From Alphaproteobacteria bacterium (GTDB lineage Bacteria > Pseudomonadota > Alphaproteobacteria > DSM-16000 > Inquilinaceae): a DNA stretch of 64,000 bases. The stretch spans positions 54,564-118,563 of the forward strand of contig JANQKE010000117.1 in NCBI GenBank assembly GCA_028281265.1, read 5' to 3'. Below, piece after piece: positions 16,589-24,936 of this stretch (position 1 is the first letter of the stretch; each line of letters opens with the position of its first letter). The position numbers were made by a program, and so were the translations under genes. The notes beneath the pieces are model-generated. The model ran no database searches and had not been told where the DNA came from. It was given only the letters and a program-made list of their open reading frames with translations.

Positions 16589-17814
16589 CCGACACCCTGC
16601 CCGTTACCGCAGCCGATATCGACGCCGCGGCGGATCGGCTTGCGGGAGCGGTGATCCGGAGCCCCCTGGTTCCGGCCGCCGCCCTGACCGAGATGCTGGG
16701 CGTGACGCTGTCGCTCAAGCTCGAAACCCTGCAGCGCACCGCGTCCTTCAAGGAACGGGGGGCGGTCAACAAGCTCAAGCTGCTCGACGGGCCCACGCGC
16801 AACACCGGCGTCATCGCGATGTCGGCCGGCAACCATGCCCAAGGGGTGGCCTATCATGCCCGCCGCCTGGGTATTCCGGCAACGATCGTGATGCCGGTGT
16901 TCACCCCGTTCACCAAGGTGGCTCAGACCGAGGCGTTCGGCGCGCGCGTCGTGCTCTCCGGCGAGAGCCTCAGCGAGGCTTCGGACGAAGCCCACCGGAT
17001 CGCCGCGGCCGAGGGGCTCGCCTTCGTCCACCCCTATGACGACCCGGCGATCATCGCCGGCCAAGGCACGGTCGGGCTGGAGATGCTGGCCGACGATCCG
17101 GATCTGGACACGATCCTGGTTCCGGTGGGCGGAGGCGGCCTCATCGCCGGCGTCGCGGTCGCCGCCAAGGCACGCCGCCCGGACATCCGGGTGATCGGGG
17201 TGGAGGTGCATGGCTACGCTTCCATGTCCGATCGGCGGGTCGGCCTGGCCGGCGCCTATGCCGGGGTGACGCTGGCCGAGGGCATCGCGGTCAAGGTGCC
17301 GGGGGATCTGACGGGGGCGATCTGCGACGTGCTGGTCGACGATATCGTCGTCGTCGATGAAGGGCTGATCGAGGATGCCGTCGAGCGGCTCGCCACCCAG
17401 CAGAAGCTGATCGTCGAAGGCGCCGGCGCGGCCGGCCTCGCCGCCGTTCTGGCGGATCCCGGCCGATTTGCCGGATCCCGGGTCGGCCTGGTCGCCTGCG
17501 GCGGCAACATCGACCCCCGCATCCTGAGCTCGATCCTGATGCGGGGTCTGGCGCGCGGGGGGCGGCTGGCCCGGCTGCGGGTGCGGATCGTCGATGCCCC
17601 CGGGCAGCTCTCGCTGCTGGCCGATACGATCGGCAAGCAAGGCGGCAACATCGTCGAGGTGCACCATCGCCGGCTGCTGTTCGACCTGCCGGTCAAGAGC
17701 GCGTTCGTCGATCTGATCGTGGAGACCCGGGACGGCACCCACATCCACCGCATTGCCGGGCGTCTCAACGATCTCGGCCACCACACCACGGTGCTGTCGG
17801 GTCCCGAGGGCTAG
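16585..17814 (+). CDS. ilvA: Threonine ammonia-lyase with C-terminal ACT domain
   Basis: 409-residue fold-type II PLP enzyme making 2-oxobutyrate from threonine. PLP lysine in RTASFKERGAVNKL; phosphate loop VGGGGLIAGVAVA; AMSAGNHAQGVAYHA. The last ~75 residues (LRVRIVDAPGQLSLLADTIG to the end) form one ACT domain, the layout of the shorter ACT-bearing deaminases rather than the two-domain E. coli IlvA. The start overlaps the acylase stop (ATGA). The TAG stop lies inside a palindromic repeat element, so the protein end is set by that element. Confidence 0.9.
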   Translation: MTDTLPVTAADIDAAADRLAGAVIRSPLVPAAALTEMLGVTLSLKLETLQRTASFKERGAVNKLKLLDGPTRNTGVIAMSAGNHAQGVAYHARRLGIPATIVMPVFTPFTKVAQTEAFGARVVLSGESLSEASDEAHRIAAAEGLAFVHPYDDPAIIAGQGTVGLEMLADDPDLDTILVPVGGGGLIAGVAVAAKARRPDIRVIGVEVHGYASMSDRRVGLAGAYAGVTLAEGIAVKVPGDLTGAICDVLVDDIVVVDEGLIEDAVERLATQQKLIVEGAGAAGLAAVLADPGRFAGSRVGLVACGGNIDPRILSSILMRGLARGGRLARLRVRIVDAPGQLSLLADTIGKQGGNIVEVHHRRLLFDLPVKSAFVDLIVETRDGTHIHRIAGRLNDLGHHTTVLSGPEG

Positions 17815-17860
17815 ATCAACCTGCGTTCGGATGGACTCATCTGAACGCAGGTTGATCTAG
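17811..17860. repeat. Family A element, copy 2 (second hairpin only)
   Basis: 50-bp palindrome with arms starting CTAGATCAACCTGCGTTC and ending in GTTGATCTAG; one arm mismatch (GTTCGGATG against CATCTGAAC). Only the second hairpin type is present, without linker or first hairpin. It supplies the TAG stop codons of both convergent neighbours: ilvA (17812-17814, plus) and the flavin reductase (17857-17859, minus). It probably acts as a bidirectional terminator (inference). Confidence 0.9.
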
Positions 17861-18408
17861 CCGAGGTCGGGCCCTTCGGCGAGAGCGGAGTAGCGGCCCT
17901 GATGATAGACCAGAGGGGCGGTCGCCGGGGCATCGTCGATCCGGCGCACCTGGCCGATCACGATCTCATGGTCGCCGCCGGGATAGATCGCCTCCACCGT
18001 ACACAGCATCAATGCGCAGACACCCGGCAGCATCGGCGTCTGCCCATCGTCGGGGTCGAGGGTGTGGGGCAGATCCGCCCAATCGAACGGGTCCTTGGCG
18101 AACCGCTTGGAAACCGGCCGTTGGTCGGCAGCCAGGACATGGACGGCAAACCGCCCCGCATCCCGGATGACGGGCAGCGACCGGCCCTCCCGCCGCAGAC
18201 AGAACAGCACCAGCGGCGGATCCAGGGACAAGGACGTGAAGCTGTTGACCGTCACCCCGGCACGGCGACCGTCGGGCCGGCCGGCGGTCACCACCGTCAC
18301 GCCCGTGACGAAGTGCCCCACCACGGCGCGGAAGCCGCGGGAGTCGAAACCGGCGGCGGGGTCGAGCCCGCCCGGGTCGGCGGTCTGGGGGGAAGCCGCG
18401 AAGGGCAT
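17857..18408 (-). CDS. Flavin reductase domain protein
   Basis: 183-residue protein of the flavin reductase-like family (HpaC/RutF-type FMN-binding split barrel). Seen: RAVVGHFVTGVTVVTA, GVTVNSFTSLSLDPPLVLFCL (the strongly conserved FMN-binding stretch), FAVHVLAADQ and DHEIVIGQV. Such proteins provide reduced FMN or FAD to a partner monooxygenase, but no partner is adjacent. Its stop codon lies in the palindromic repeat shared with ilvA. Divergent from motB. Confidence 0.87.
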   Translation of the reverse strand: MPFAASPQTADPGGLDPAAGFDSRGFRAVVGHFVTGVTVVTAGRPDGRRAGVTVNSFTSLSLDPPLVLFCLRREGRSLPVIRDAGRFAVHVLAADQRPVSKRFAKDPFDWADLPHTLDPDDGQTPMLPGVCALMLCTVEAIYPGGDHEIVIGQVRRIDDAPATAPLVYHQGRYSALAEGPDLG

Positions 18409-18600
18409 GTCTGGCGGTATCGCTGAGGCCGGAAACGGGTCTGCGTCGGCTCCGGTGCCGGTCAGGGTACCGGGCCGATCGGCTCAGCAGGGAACATGCT
18501 GTCAGGTCGGCGGGACGGCAAGGCTACACGGCCATGCACTTACCCTTCATTAACCCAGCGCGGTTACATTGCAAGCAACGTAGTGCAACCGGACCGGACC

Positions 18601-19635
18601 ATGGCGGCCAGCAACGAACGGCCCATCGTCATCAAGAAGGTCAAGAAGGGCCATGGGCACGACCACCATGGCGGGGCCTGGAAGGTGGCTTATGCCGACT
18701 TCGTCACGGCGATGATGGCCTTCTTCCTGCTGATGTGGCTGCTGTCGACCCAGAACGAGGACGTGCTGACCGGCATTGCGGACTATTTCAGCCCGACCGC
18801 CAGCATCTCCCTGTCGACCAGCCGCTCGGGCGCCGGGGGGATCCTGGGTGGGCTGACGATCGGTCAACCCGGCGCCCAGCAGCGGGCGAGCGCCCCGATC
18901 TCGGCGGGCAGGGCCGTCCCCGGCCGGCCCTTTCCGGTCGACGACTCCGAGGATCTCGACCAGGGCGATATCGAAGAGCGCACGGACGACCAGGCGCCCG
19001 CGCGCCCCTTCACGCTCGACGACAACGGCATGCCGACCGACACCTCGGCCGAGGCTCGGGCCGAGGGCACCGCTCAGTTGACCGAAGCCGAACTCGAAGC
19101 CTTGAGCCAGGACCGGGAACGCGCCCAGTTCCGCGCCGTCGAAGAGACCCTGCGGCAGGCGATCCAGGCAAATCCCGACCTTCACGAGTTGGAAGAGAAC
19201 CTGATCGTCGAGATCACATCGGACGGTCTGCGCATTCAGATCGTCGACCGCGCCCGCTACTCGATGTTCCCCATGGGAGCCGCCGAGCCCTACGGCCGGA
19301 CCGCGGAGCTGCTCGGTCTTGTCGCCCGGGCGATCGGCGGCATGCCCAACCGCGTTTCGATCAGCGGATACACCGACTCCACCCCGTTTGCCGCCGGAAC
19401 CCGTTACGGCAACTGGGAGCTGAGCAGCGACCGGGCCAACGCCAGCCGCCGGGCGCTGGTTGCCGCCGGCCTCGACCCCGCCCGGATCGAAACCGTGGTC
19501 GGGCGGGCCGACACCCGGCCGCTGGTGCTCGACGATCCGGCCGATCCCCGCAATCGCCGGATATCCATCGTGCTGTTGCGCACGACGAGCGATCCGGCGG
19601 CGGCCAGTGCGGCCGGCGACACCGATACGAACTGA
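18601..19635 (+). CDS. motB: Flagellar motor stator protein MotB
   Basis: 344-residue inner-membrane stator subunit. A His/Lys-rich cytoplasmic tail is followed by a single span, AYADFVTAMMAFFLLMWLL, with the proton-carrying Asp33. A long, acidic, low-complexity linker (about residues 80-190) precedes an OmpA-like peptidoglycan-binding domain (ISGYTDSTPF, then SSDRANASRRAL and ADTRPL). The H+-type stator is inferred from the YADF context. No motA neighbours it here. The ATG at 18601 was chosen because it opens the conserved ERPIVIKKVKK tail. Confidence 0.92.
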   Translation: MAASNERPIVIKKVKKGHGHDHHGGAWKVAYADFVTAMMAFFLLMWLLSTQNEDVLTGIADYFSPTASISLSTSRSGAGGILGGLTIGQPGAQQRASAPISAGRAVPGRPFPVDDSEDLDQGDIEERTDDQAPARPFTLDDNGMPTDTSAEARAEGTAQLTEAELEALSQDRERAQFRAVEETLRQAIQANPDLHELEENLIVEITSDGLRIQIVDRARYSMFPMGAAEPYGRTAELLGLVARAIGGMPNRVSISGYTDSTPFAAGTRYGNWELSSDRANASRRALVAAGLDPARIETVVGRADTRPLVLDDPADPRNRRISIVLLRTTSDPAAASAAGDTDTN

Positions 19636-19714
19636 GCCGGTCGGGCCGGCAGACGGCCACCCGGATACCATGTCCAAGCAAACCGGGTCATAAATGTGCT
19701 TGATCACCGCTTGC

Positions 19715-19733
19715 ACAGGCGAGTCGCGCCTGT
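19715..19733. promoter_or_regulatory. Inverted repeat upstream of the ATP-grasp operon
   Basis: ACAGGCG-AGTCG-CGCCTGT, two perfect 7-bp arms with a 5-base spacer, 31 bp before the ATP-grasp start and downstream of motB. It could be an operator or a short hairpin terminator for motB; there is no T-run. Role undetermined. Confidence 0.35.
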
Positions 19734-19763
19734 ATCGTAGGCGTCGCATATGGGGCCGCCGAT

Positions 19764-21263
19764 ATGGCCGCCCGCCTTCCTTTCCCGATCCCGCCACGCC
19801 TGATGCCCGAAAGCGCCCTCGCCACTGCCGCCGGTCTGTTCGCCGGCTACGATCCGGGTGCCTTCTATGATGAACTCCTGGGTGCCGGCGACGACCATGA
19901 CGACGCGACATTCCGGATCCTCCGGCGGATCGATCAGATCGATTTCGCCACCTTGCGCGGCCGGGCCCGGGATGCGGAAAATGAGCTGTTCAATCTCGGC
20001 ATCACGTTCCTGGTATACGCCCAGAACCGGGCGATCGACCGTATCCTGCCGTTCGACGTGATCCCACGGGTGATCACGGCGACGGAATGGCAGCATCTGG
20101 AGGCCGGGGTGCAACAGCGCACCGCCGCCCTCAACCTGTTCCTGGCCGATCTCTACGATGGGCAGAAGGCGCTGAAGGACGGCATCGTCCCGGCCGAACT
20201 GGTGCTCGCCAACAGCCACTACCAGCCCGCGATGGCCGGCCTGAAGGTGCCGCACGGGGCTTACGTCAACATCCTCGGCGTCGACCTGGTCCGCGACGAT
20301 GCCGGGGTCTTCCGCGTGCTCGAAGACAATTGCCGCGTACCGTCGGGCGTTTCCTACGTGATCGAGAACCGCCATCTGATGCAGCGGGCCTTCTCCGACC
20401 TGATCGACGATATCGGGGTGCGCGGCGTCGACGACTATGGCGGACGGCTGCACACGATGCTGGCGGAGATGGCACCGCCCGCGATCCCGGACCCGCACGT
20501 CGCCCTGCTGTCGCCCGGCCCCTACAACTCGGCCTATTTCGAGCATGTCTTCCTGGCCCGGGAGATGGGCGTCCCCCTGGTCGAAGGCCGCGACCTCGTG
20601 GTGGAGAACGACCGGGTCTTCATGCGCACGACCGACGGGCTGGCACCGGTCGACTGCCTGTACCGGCGGATCGACGATGCGTTTCTGGACCCGAGAACAT
20701 TCCGCCCGGACAGCGTCCTGGGCGTGCCGGGACTGTTCGACGCTTACCGCAAAGGCAATGTCGGCCTCGCCAACGCCGTCGGCACCGGGGTGGCCGACGA
20801 CAAGGCGGTCTACACCTATCTGCCGCGGCTGATCCGCTACTACCTCGACCAGGATCCGATCCTGGAGAGCGTTCCGACCCATATCTGCCGAGAACCCGAA
20901 GGCCTGCGCTACACCCTCGACCATCTGGCCGAGCTGGTGGTCAAGCCGGTGGGCGAGGCGGGCGGCTACGGCATCACCATCGGCCCCAAGGCGACGGCCG
21001 AGCAGCTCGCCGAGTGCCGCCGCAAGCTCCTGGACGATCCGGGCAACTACATCAGCCAGCCGATGATCAGCCTGTCGGTCTGTCCGACCGTCACCGACGC
21101 CGGGATCGAGCCGCGCCACGTCGATCTGCGCCCGTTCGCGCTGACCGGCCGCAGCACCTGGGTGCTGCCGGGCGGGCTGACCCGGGTGGCCCTGCGCCGC
21201 GGGGCGCTGGTGGTCAACTCGTCACAGGGCGGCGGTTCCAAGGACACCTGGGTGCTCAGCTGA
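19764..21263 (+). CDS. Circularly permuted ATP-grasp protein (DUF404/DUF407 type)
   Basis: 499-residue circularly permuted ATP-grasp ligase. Recognisable blocks: residues 14-70 with AGYDPGAFYDELLG, NLGITFLVYAQNRAIDRILPFDVIPR, LNLFLADLYDGQKAL, RVLEDNCRVPSGVSYVIENR, LVVKPVGEAGGYGITIGP (ATP loop) and DLRPFALTG at the C-terminus. Family operons are predicted (Iyer and colleagues, amidoligase survey) to make or attach peptide tags, usually with an alpha-E protein and a transglutaminase. Here the alpha-E partner overlaps by one base and no transglutaminase follows. An alternative start lies 13 codons downstream. Confidence 0.88.
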   Translation: MAARLPFPIPPRLMPESALATAAGLFAGYDPGAFYDELLGAGDDHDDATFRILRRIDQIDFATLRGRARDAENELFNLGITFLVYAQNRAIDRILPFDVIPRVITATEWQHLEAGVQQRTAALNLFLADLYDGQKALKDGIVPAELVLANSHYQPAMAGLKVPHGAYVNILGVDLVRDDAGVFRVLEDNCRVPSGVSYVIENRHLMQRAFSDLIDDIGVRGVDDYGGRLHTMLAEMAPPAIPDPHVALLSPGPYNSAYFEHVFLAREMGVPLVEGRDLVVENDRVFMRTTDGLAPVDCLYRRIDDAFLDPRTFRPDSVLGVPGLFDAYRKGNVGLANAVGTGVADDKAVYTYLPRLIRYYLDQDPILESVPTHICREPEGLRYTLDHLAELVVKPVGEAGGYGITIGPKATAEQLAECRRKLLDDPGNYISQPMISLSVCPTVTDAGIEPRHVDLRPFALTGRSTWVLPGGLTRVALRRGALVVNSSQGGGSKDTWVLS

Positions 21264-22264
21264 TGGTCCGCCCGCCGCCCCCGCTGTTGGCCCGACTGGC
21301 CGAAGCCGCGTTCTGGCTGGCCCGCTATGTGGAGCGGACCGAGAACCTGGCACGGCTCATCGATATCAACGAGACCTTCGCCCGAGACAGCCGCGGGGCC
21401 TGCAACTGGTCGTCGATCGTCGCCCTGAACGCAGACGACATGCGGTTCTACGCCCGTCATGCCGCGGCCAGCGAGGCCACGGTCCTACGCTTCTACCTCC
21501 TGGACGGCGACAATCCGACCTCGATCCTGTCGAGCATCCGGGCGGCCCGGGAGAGTGCCCGCTCGCTGCGCCCGCACATCTCGACCGAGCTGTGGGGCCA
21601 GCTCAACACCTTCTACAACTGGGTGCTGGCCCTGACGGAAAGCGACATCGCCCTGCCGAGGATCAGCCGGCTGTGCGGCAGGATCCGGGAAAGCTGCCAG
21701 ACCCACGCCGGCATCGCCGACGGCACGTTGTATCGCGACCAAGCCTGGACCTTCTACCAACTCGGCCGCTGGCTGGAGCGGGCGGACCAGACCACCCGGC
21801 TGCTCGACATCAAGTACCATACGCTGCTGCCCAGCGTGGACGATATCGGCTCTCCGCTGGACGCCAGCCAATGGAATGCCGTGTTGCGCTCGGCCTCGGC
21901 TTACCATGCGTTTCGGCGGGCGTTCCCGCGGGATCTGGAACCCGGCCAGGTGGCCGAGTTCCTGCTGTTCGATTCGCGGTTTCCCCGCTCGGTCAGCGCG
22001 TGCGTCCACAATGTCGCCACCGAGCTGGGCGAGCTTCGGCGTCGGTTCCATCTCCGCCACACGAGCCAGGTGATGGAAAGCGTCGACGAGTTGACCTCGC
22101 TGCTGGCCGAACGGCAGATCGATCAGGTCCTCCAGCACGGCCTGCACGAGTTTCTGGACGTCCTGCAAGGACGGTTCGCCGGGCTGACCGGCCTGCTTTC
22201 GGAACGGTTCTTCGATTACGCCCCGACCAGGGGCGGCGTCGCGATGCGCGAAACGGCCGGCTGA
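21263..22264 (+). CDS. Alpha-E domain protein (DUF403)
   Basis: 333-residue, mostly helical protein. The opening LAEAAFWLARYVERTENLARLIDI is the alpha-E hallmark, followed by SSIRAARESARSLRPHIS, YQLGRWLERADQTTRLLDIKY and SVSACVHNVATELGELR. Alpha-E proteins nearly always accompany the circularly permuted ATP-grasp, as here (start and upstream stop share one base, TGATG). The biochemical role is unknown; predicted part of a peptide-ligation system. Confidence 0.88.
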   Translation: MVRPPPPLLARLAEAAFWLARYVERTENLARLIDINETFARDSRGACNWSSIVALNADDMRFYARHAAASEATVLRFYLLDGDNPTSILSSIRAARESARSLRPHISTELWGQLNTFYNWVLALTESDIALPRISRLCGRIRESCQTHAGIADGTLYRDQAWTFYQLGRWLERADQTTRLLDIKYHTLLPSVDDIGSPLDASQWNAVLRSASAYHAFRRAFPRDLEPGQVAEFLLFDSRFPRSVSACVHNVATELGELRRRFHLRHTSQVMESVDELTSLLAERQIDQVLQHGLHEFLDVLQGRFAGLTGLLSERFFDYAPTRGGVAMRETAG

Positions 22265-22294
22265 CCGGACCGGAGAACGAGGGAACGCGCGCCC

Positions 22295-23065
22295 ATGTCC
22301 ATCATCAAGCCGCGCAGCCGGAACGTGCAGCAGTTCTTCCGGTCCGGTCCGCTGCCGTGTCCGTATCTGCCTGATCGGGTGGAGCGGAAACTGTTCACCC
22401 GCGTCGCCGGCCCCGATGCCGCCGCCCTGAACAGCCAGTTGACCCGATCCGGCTTCCGACGCAGTCACGACATCGTATACCGCCCGGTGTGCGACGGCTG
22501 CTCAGCCTGCGTGCCGGTCAGGATCCCGGTGGCAGCGTTCGCCCCGAGCCGCACGATGCGCCGCTTGCTGCGCGCGAACGCCGACCTGGCGGTCGAGCAT
22601 CGCTCGCCGGAGCCGACGCTGGAACAGTTCGACCTGTTCCAGCGCTACCAGTCCCATCGGCACAGCGATAGCGACATGGCCCGGATGTCGGCCTCGGACT
22701 ATGCCGCGATGGTGGAGGAAGGCGCTTTCGCCGCCCAGGTGTTCGAGGCGCGCGATCGGCACAACAGGCTCGTCGCGGTCATGCTGGCGGACAGGCTCAG
22801 CGACGGCCTGTCGGCGGTGTACTGCTTCTATGATGCCGATGGCCCACGGCGGAGCCTAGGAACGGTGATGATCCTGAAGCTGGTCGAGGCGGTGCGGGCC
22901 CGGGACCTGCAGAACGTCTATCTGGGCTACTGGATCAAGGGCAGCTCGAGAATGGACTACAAAAGCAGGTTCCGGCCGATCGAACGGATGGTCGACGGCC
23001 GCTGGGTGAGGGAGGCGGCCGCATCGACGGGAATGGCGGCCGACGATCTGGCGGCGGCATCCTGA
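22295..23065 (+). CDS. bpt: Aspartate/glutamate leucyltransferase (bacterial N-end rule)
   Basis: 256-residue aminoacyl-tRNA-protein transferase that adds Leu to proteins beginning with Asp or Glu, marking them for ClpS/ClpAP. The sequence has the Bpt/ATE1 layout: PCPYLPDRVERKLFTRV, GFRRSHDIVYRPVCDGCSACVPVRIPV with its Cys cluster, the DMARMSASDYAAMVEEG block, SAVYCFYDADGPRRSLGTVMIL and GYWIKGSSRMDYKSRFRPIE. It lies 30 bp after the alpha-E gene, so it is probably in the same transcript. Confidence 0.93.
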   Translation: MSIIKPRSRNVQQFFRSGPLPCPYLPDRVERKLFTRVAGPDAAALNSQLTRSGFRRSHDIVYRPVCDGCSACVPVRIPVAAFAPSRTMRRLLRANADLAVEHRSPEPTLEQFDLFQRYQSHRHSDSDMARMSASDYAAMVEEGAFAAQVFEARDRHNRLVAVMLADRLSDGLSAVYCFYDADGPRRSLGTVMILKLVEAVRARDLQNVYLGYWIKGSSRMDYKSRFRPIERMVDGRWVREAAASTGMAADDLAAAS

Positions 23066-23113
23066 CCCGGCTTGCGCCCGCCGCCGGGGCCCGGCTTTCT
23101 CCCTACCGGCCTG

Positions 23114-23204
23114 CACCGAGGCGACCTCATCTCAAATCGAACGGCTTTCAAGCGGCGCGCGAGGCCCGCCTCGCACACGCTCGGGCGTGCGGTGGTGACG
23201 TGAC
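23114..23204 (+). repeat. Family B intergenic repeat, copy 2
   Basis: Begins ACCGAGGCGACCTCATCTCA and ends GTGACGTGAC, directly abutting the family A element that starts at 23205. It contains the hairpin GCGAGGCCCGCCTCGC and a second one around CACGCTCGGGCGTG. Aligns with copies at 8274 and 61094. Confidence 0.6.
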
Positions 23205-23310
23205 CTAGATCATCCTGCGTTCAGATGGACTCATCTGAACGCAGATAAGATGATCTAGTTTAAAGAGTTAGAGCATCTTATCTGCGTCCGTTCGGACGCA
23301 GGATGCTCTA
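23205..23310 (-). repeat. Family A element, copy 3 (inverted orientation, with inner-arm insertions)
   Basis: The second hairpin comes first (23205-23258), then linker (23258-23268, reverse complement ACTCTTTAAAC), then the first hairpin (23269-23310) with TT loop. Both arms next to the linker carry an extra four bases (ATAA / TTAT) that the outer arms lack. The inner arms ACGCAGATAAGATG and CATCTTATCTGCGT match perfectly over 14 bp and continue, after one mismatch, for TCTA/TAGA. The last three bases give the stop codon of the minus-strand oxidoreductase. Confidence 0.9.
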
Positions 23311-24936
23311 AGCGGCGCGTCTGCGGTGTCGGATGTCCCTGACGATCTCCCGGGAGGCGTTGAGCCCGGGCAGGCCGCTGACGCCGCCGCCCGGATGGGC
23401 ACCGCTGCCGCAATGGTACAGCCCCGGCAGGGGTCCGCGATAATGGGCGAAGCCGGCCGCCGGCCGGAGGCTGTAGATCTGGTCGAGATGCAGGGCGCCG
23501 TGGAAGATGTCTCCGCCGACCAGACCGAGGTCGCGCTCCAGATCCTTAGGACTCTTGACCTGCCGGCCGACCACCAGGTCCTTGAAACCGGGCGCATAGG
23601 TCTCGACGGTGTCGAGCACCCCGTCGGCCACGCCGTCCTTGACCGCGTCCCAATCCTGCCCGTCGGCGAGCTCGGGGTGGAAATGCTGGCAGAACAGGCT
23701 GGCGACATGGTGGCCTGCGGGCGCCAGCGTGTCGTCGAGGGTGGTCGGGATGCACATCGAGATCACGGGCCGCTTCGCCCAGCCGCCATGCTTGGCATCG
23801 TCATACGCGTCTTCGAGATAGCGCAAGGACGGGGCGATGTTGATGGTGCCGTTGAGGGCTTCCCGGTCCGCCTGTCGGCCGGTCAAACCCCGGAAATGCG
23901 GTAGGCCCGACAAGGCGACGTTCATCCGGAACGTCCCCGACCGGCAGCGATAGCCCTCCATCTGCCGCACGAAGTCCGAGGGCAGCGCCCCGGGATCGAT
24001 CAGCCGGAGGTAGAGCAGCTTGGGGTTGATACCGGCGACCACGGCCTGGCCGCGGATGACGGTCCCGTCCGCCAGGACGGCGCCGACCGCCCGGCCCTTG
24101 TCCACCAGCACTTCGGTCACCCGGGCGTCGGTGCGGATCGTGACCCCGGCGATTTCCGCCGACCGGCGCAGCGCGTCGGCGACCGCTCCCATGCCGCCCC
24201 TGGCGTGCCCCCAGGCACCGATCTTGCCGTTGATCTCACCGAAGACATGGTGCAGCAGCACATAGGCCGAACCGGCGCTGTACGGGCTCACCATGTTGCC
24301 GATGATGCCCTCGAAGCCGAAATTGCCCTTGATCGGGTCGCTGTCGAACCAGCGATCGAGGTAGTCGCCGATGCTCATGGTCATCAGGTCGAACAGCACC
24401 TTCTGATGGTGCCGGTCGAGCCCGGCGACCCGCCCGCCGGTTCGCAGCGTCGTGATCAGATCCGCCAGACCGCCGCCGAGATTCGGCGGGGTTTCCAGCG
24501 CGATCTTGCGGAACACCCGGGCGGCGGTGACGATCTCCGCATCGAAGGCGTCATACCGGGCGGCGTCCTTGGCGGAAAACCTGGCGATCTCCGCCCGCGC
24601 CCGCACCGGGTCACGGGACACCAGCAGCATCCGCCCGTCGGGCTGCGGGCAGAAGCTGCCCGCCGGCCGGTCCAGGATGGTCAGCCCGTGCCGCCCGAGT
24701 TCCAGCTCACGGATGATCCGCGGGTGCAGGAGGCTCAACAGATAGGCGTAGACCGAGTTCCGGTAGCCGGGGTGAAACGCCTCGGTCCGGCACGCACCGC
24801 CGACGCGGTCCCGTGCCTCCAGCACGATGACCGACAGCCCGGCGCGGCGCAGATAGCCCGCACAGACCAGCGCGTTGTGCCCGCCGCCGACGATGACGAT
24901 ATCGGCGTCGATCCGGGATCGCTTGAGAGCCGTCAT
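23308..24936 (-). CDS. FAD-dependent phytoene-dehydrogenase-like oxidoreductase (PYROXD2-type)
   Basis: 542-residue flavoprotein. N-terminal dinucleotide motif DIVIVGGGHNALVCAGYLRRAG, then VIVLEARDRVGGACRTE (FAD ribose Glu). A C-terminal FAD segment reads PLPGLYHCGSGAHPGGGVSGLPGLNA. The overall layout matches the PYROXD2 branch of the CrtI-like family rather than true carotenoid desaturases; no other carotenoid genes are nearby. Substrate unknown. The ATG at 24936 overlaps the dusA stop by ATGA. The stop codon is provided by the family A repeat. Confidence 0.87.
   Translation of the reverse strand: MTALKRSRIDADIVIVGGGHNALVCAGYLRRAGLSVIVLEARDRVGGACRTEAFHPGYRNSVYAYLLSLLHPRIIRELELGRHGLTILDRPAGSFCPQPDGRMLLVSRDPVRARAEIARFSAKDAARYDAFDAEIVTAARVFRKIALETPPNLGGGLADLITTLRTGGRVAGLDRHHQKVLFDLMTMSIGDYLDRWFDSDPIKGNFGFEGIIGNMVSPYSAGSAYVLLHHVFGEINGKIGAWGHARGGMGAVADALRRSAEIAGVTIRTDARVTEVLVDKGRAVGAVLADGTVIRGQAVVAGINPKLLYLRLIDPGALPSDFVRQMEGYRCRSGTFRMNVALSGLPHFRGLTGRQADREALNGTINIAPSLRYLEDAYDDAKHGGWAKRPVISMCIPTTLDDTLAPAGHHVASLFCQHFHPELADGQDWDAVKDGVADGVLDTVETYAPGFKDLVVGRQVKSPKDLERDLGLVGGDIFHGALHLDQIYSLRPAAGFAHYRGPLPGLYHCGSGAHPGGGVSGLPGLNASREIVRDIRHRRRAA

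Noticed and set aside
19764..21263. The missing ATP-grasp of the Ter biosynthetic module
   Set aside because: It is a circularly permuted ATP-grasp of the alpha-E-linked family, 6 kb outside the Ter block and in a different operon.
23308..24936. Carotenoid biosynthesis gene (crtI)
   Set aside because: No crtB, crtE or other pigment genes nearby, and the layout fits PYROXD2-type oxidoreductases.
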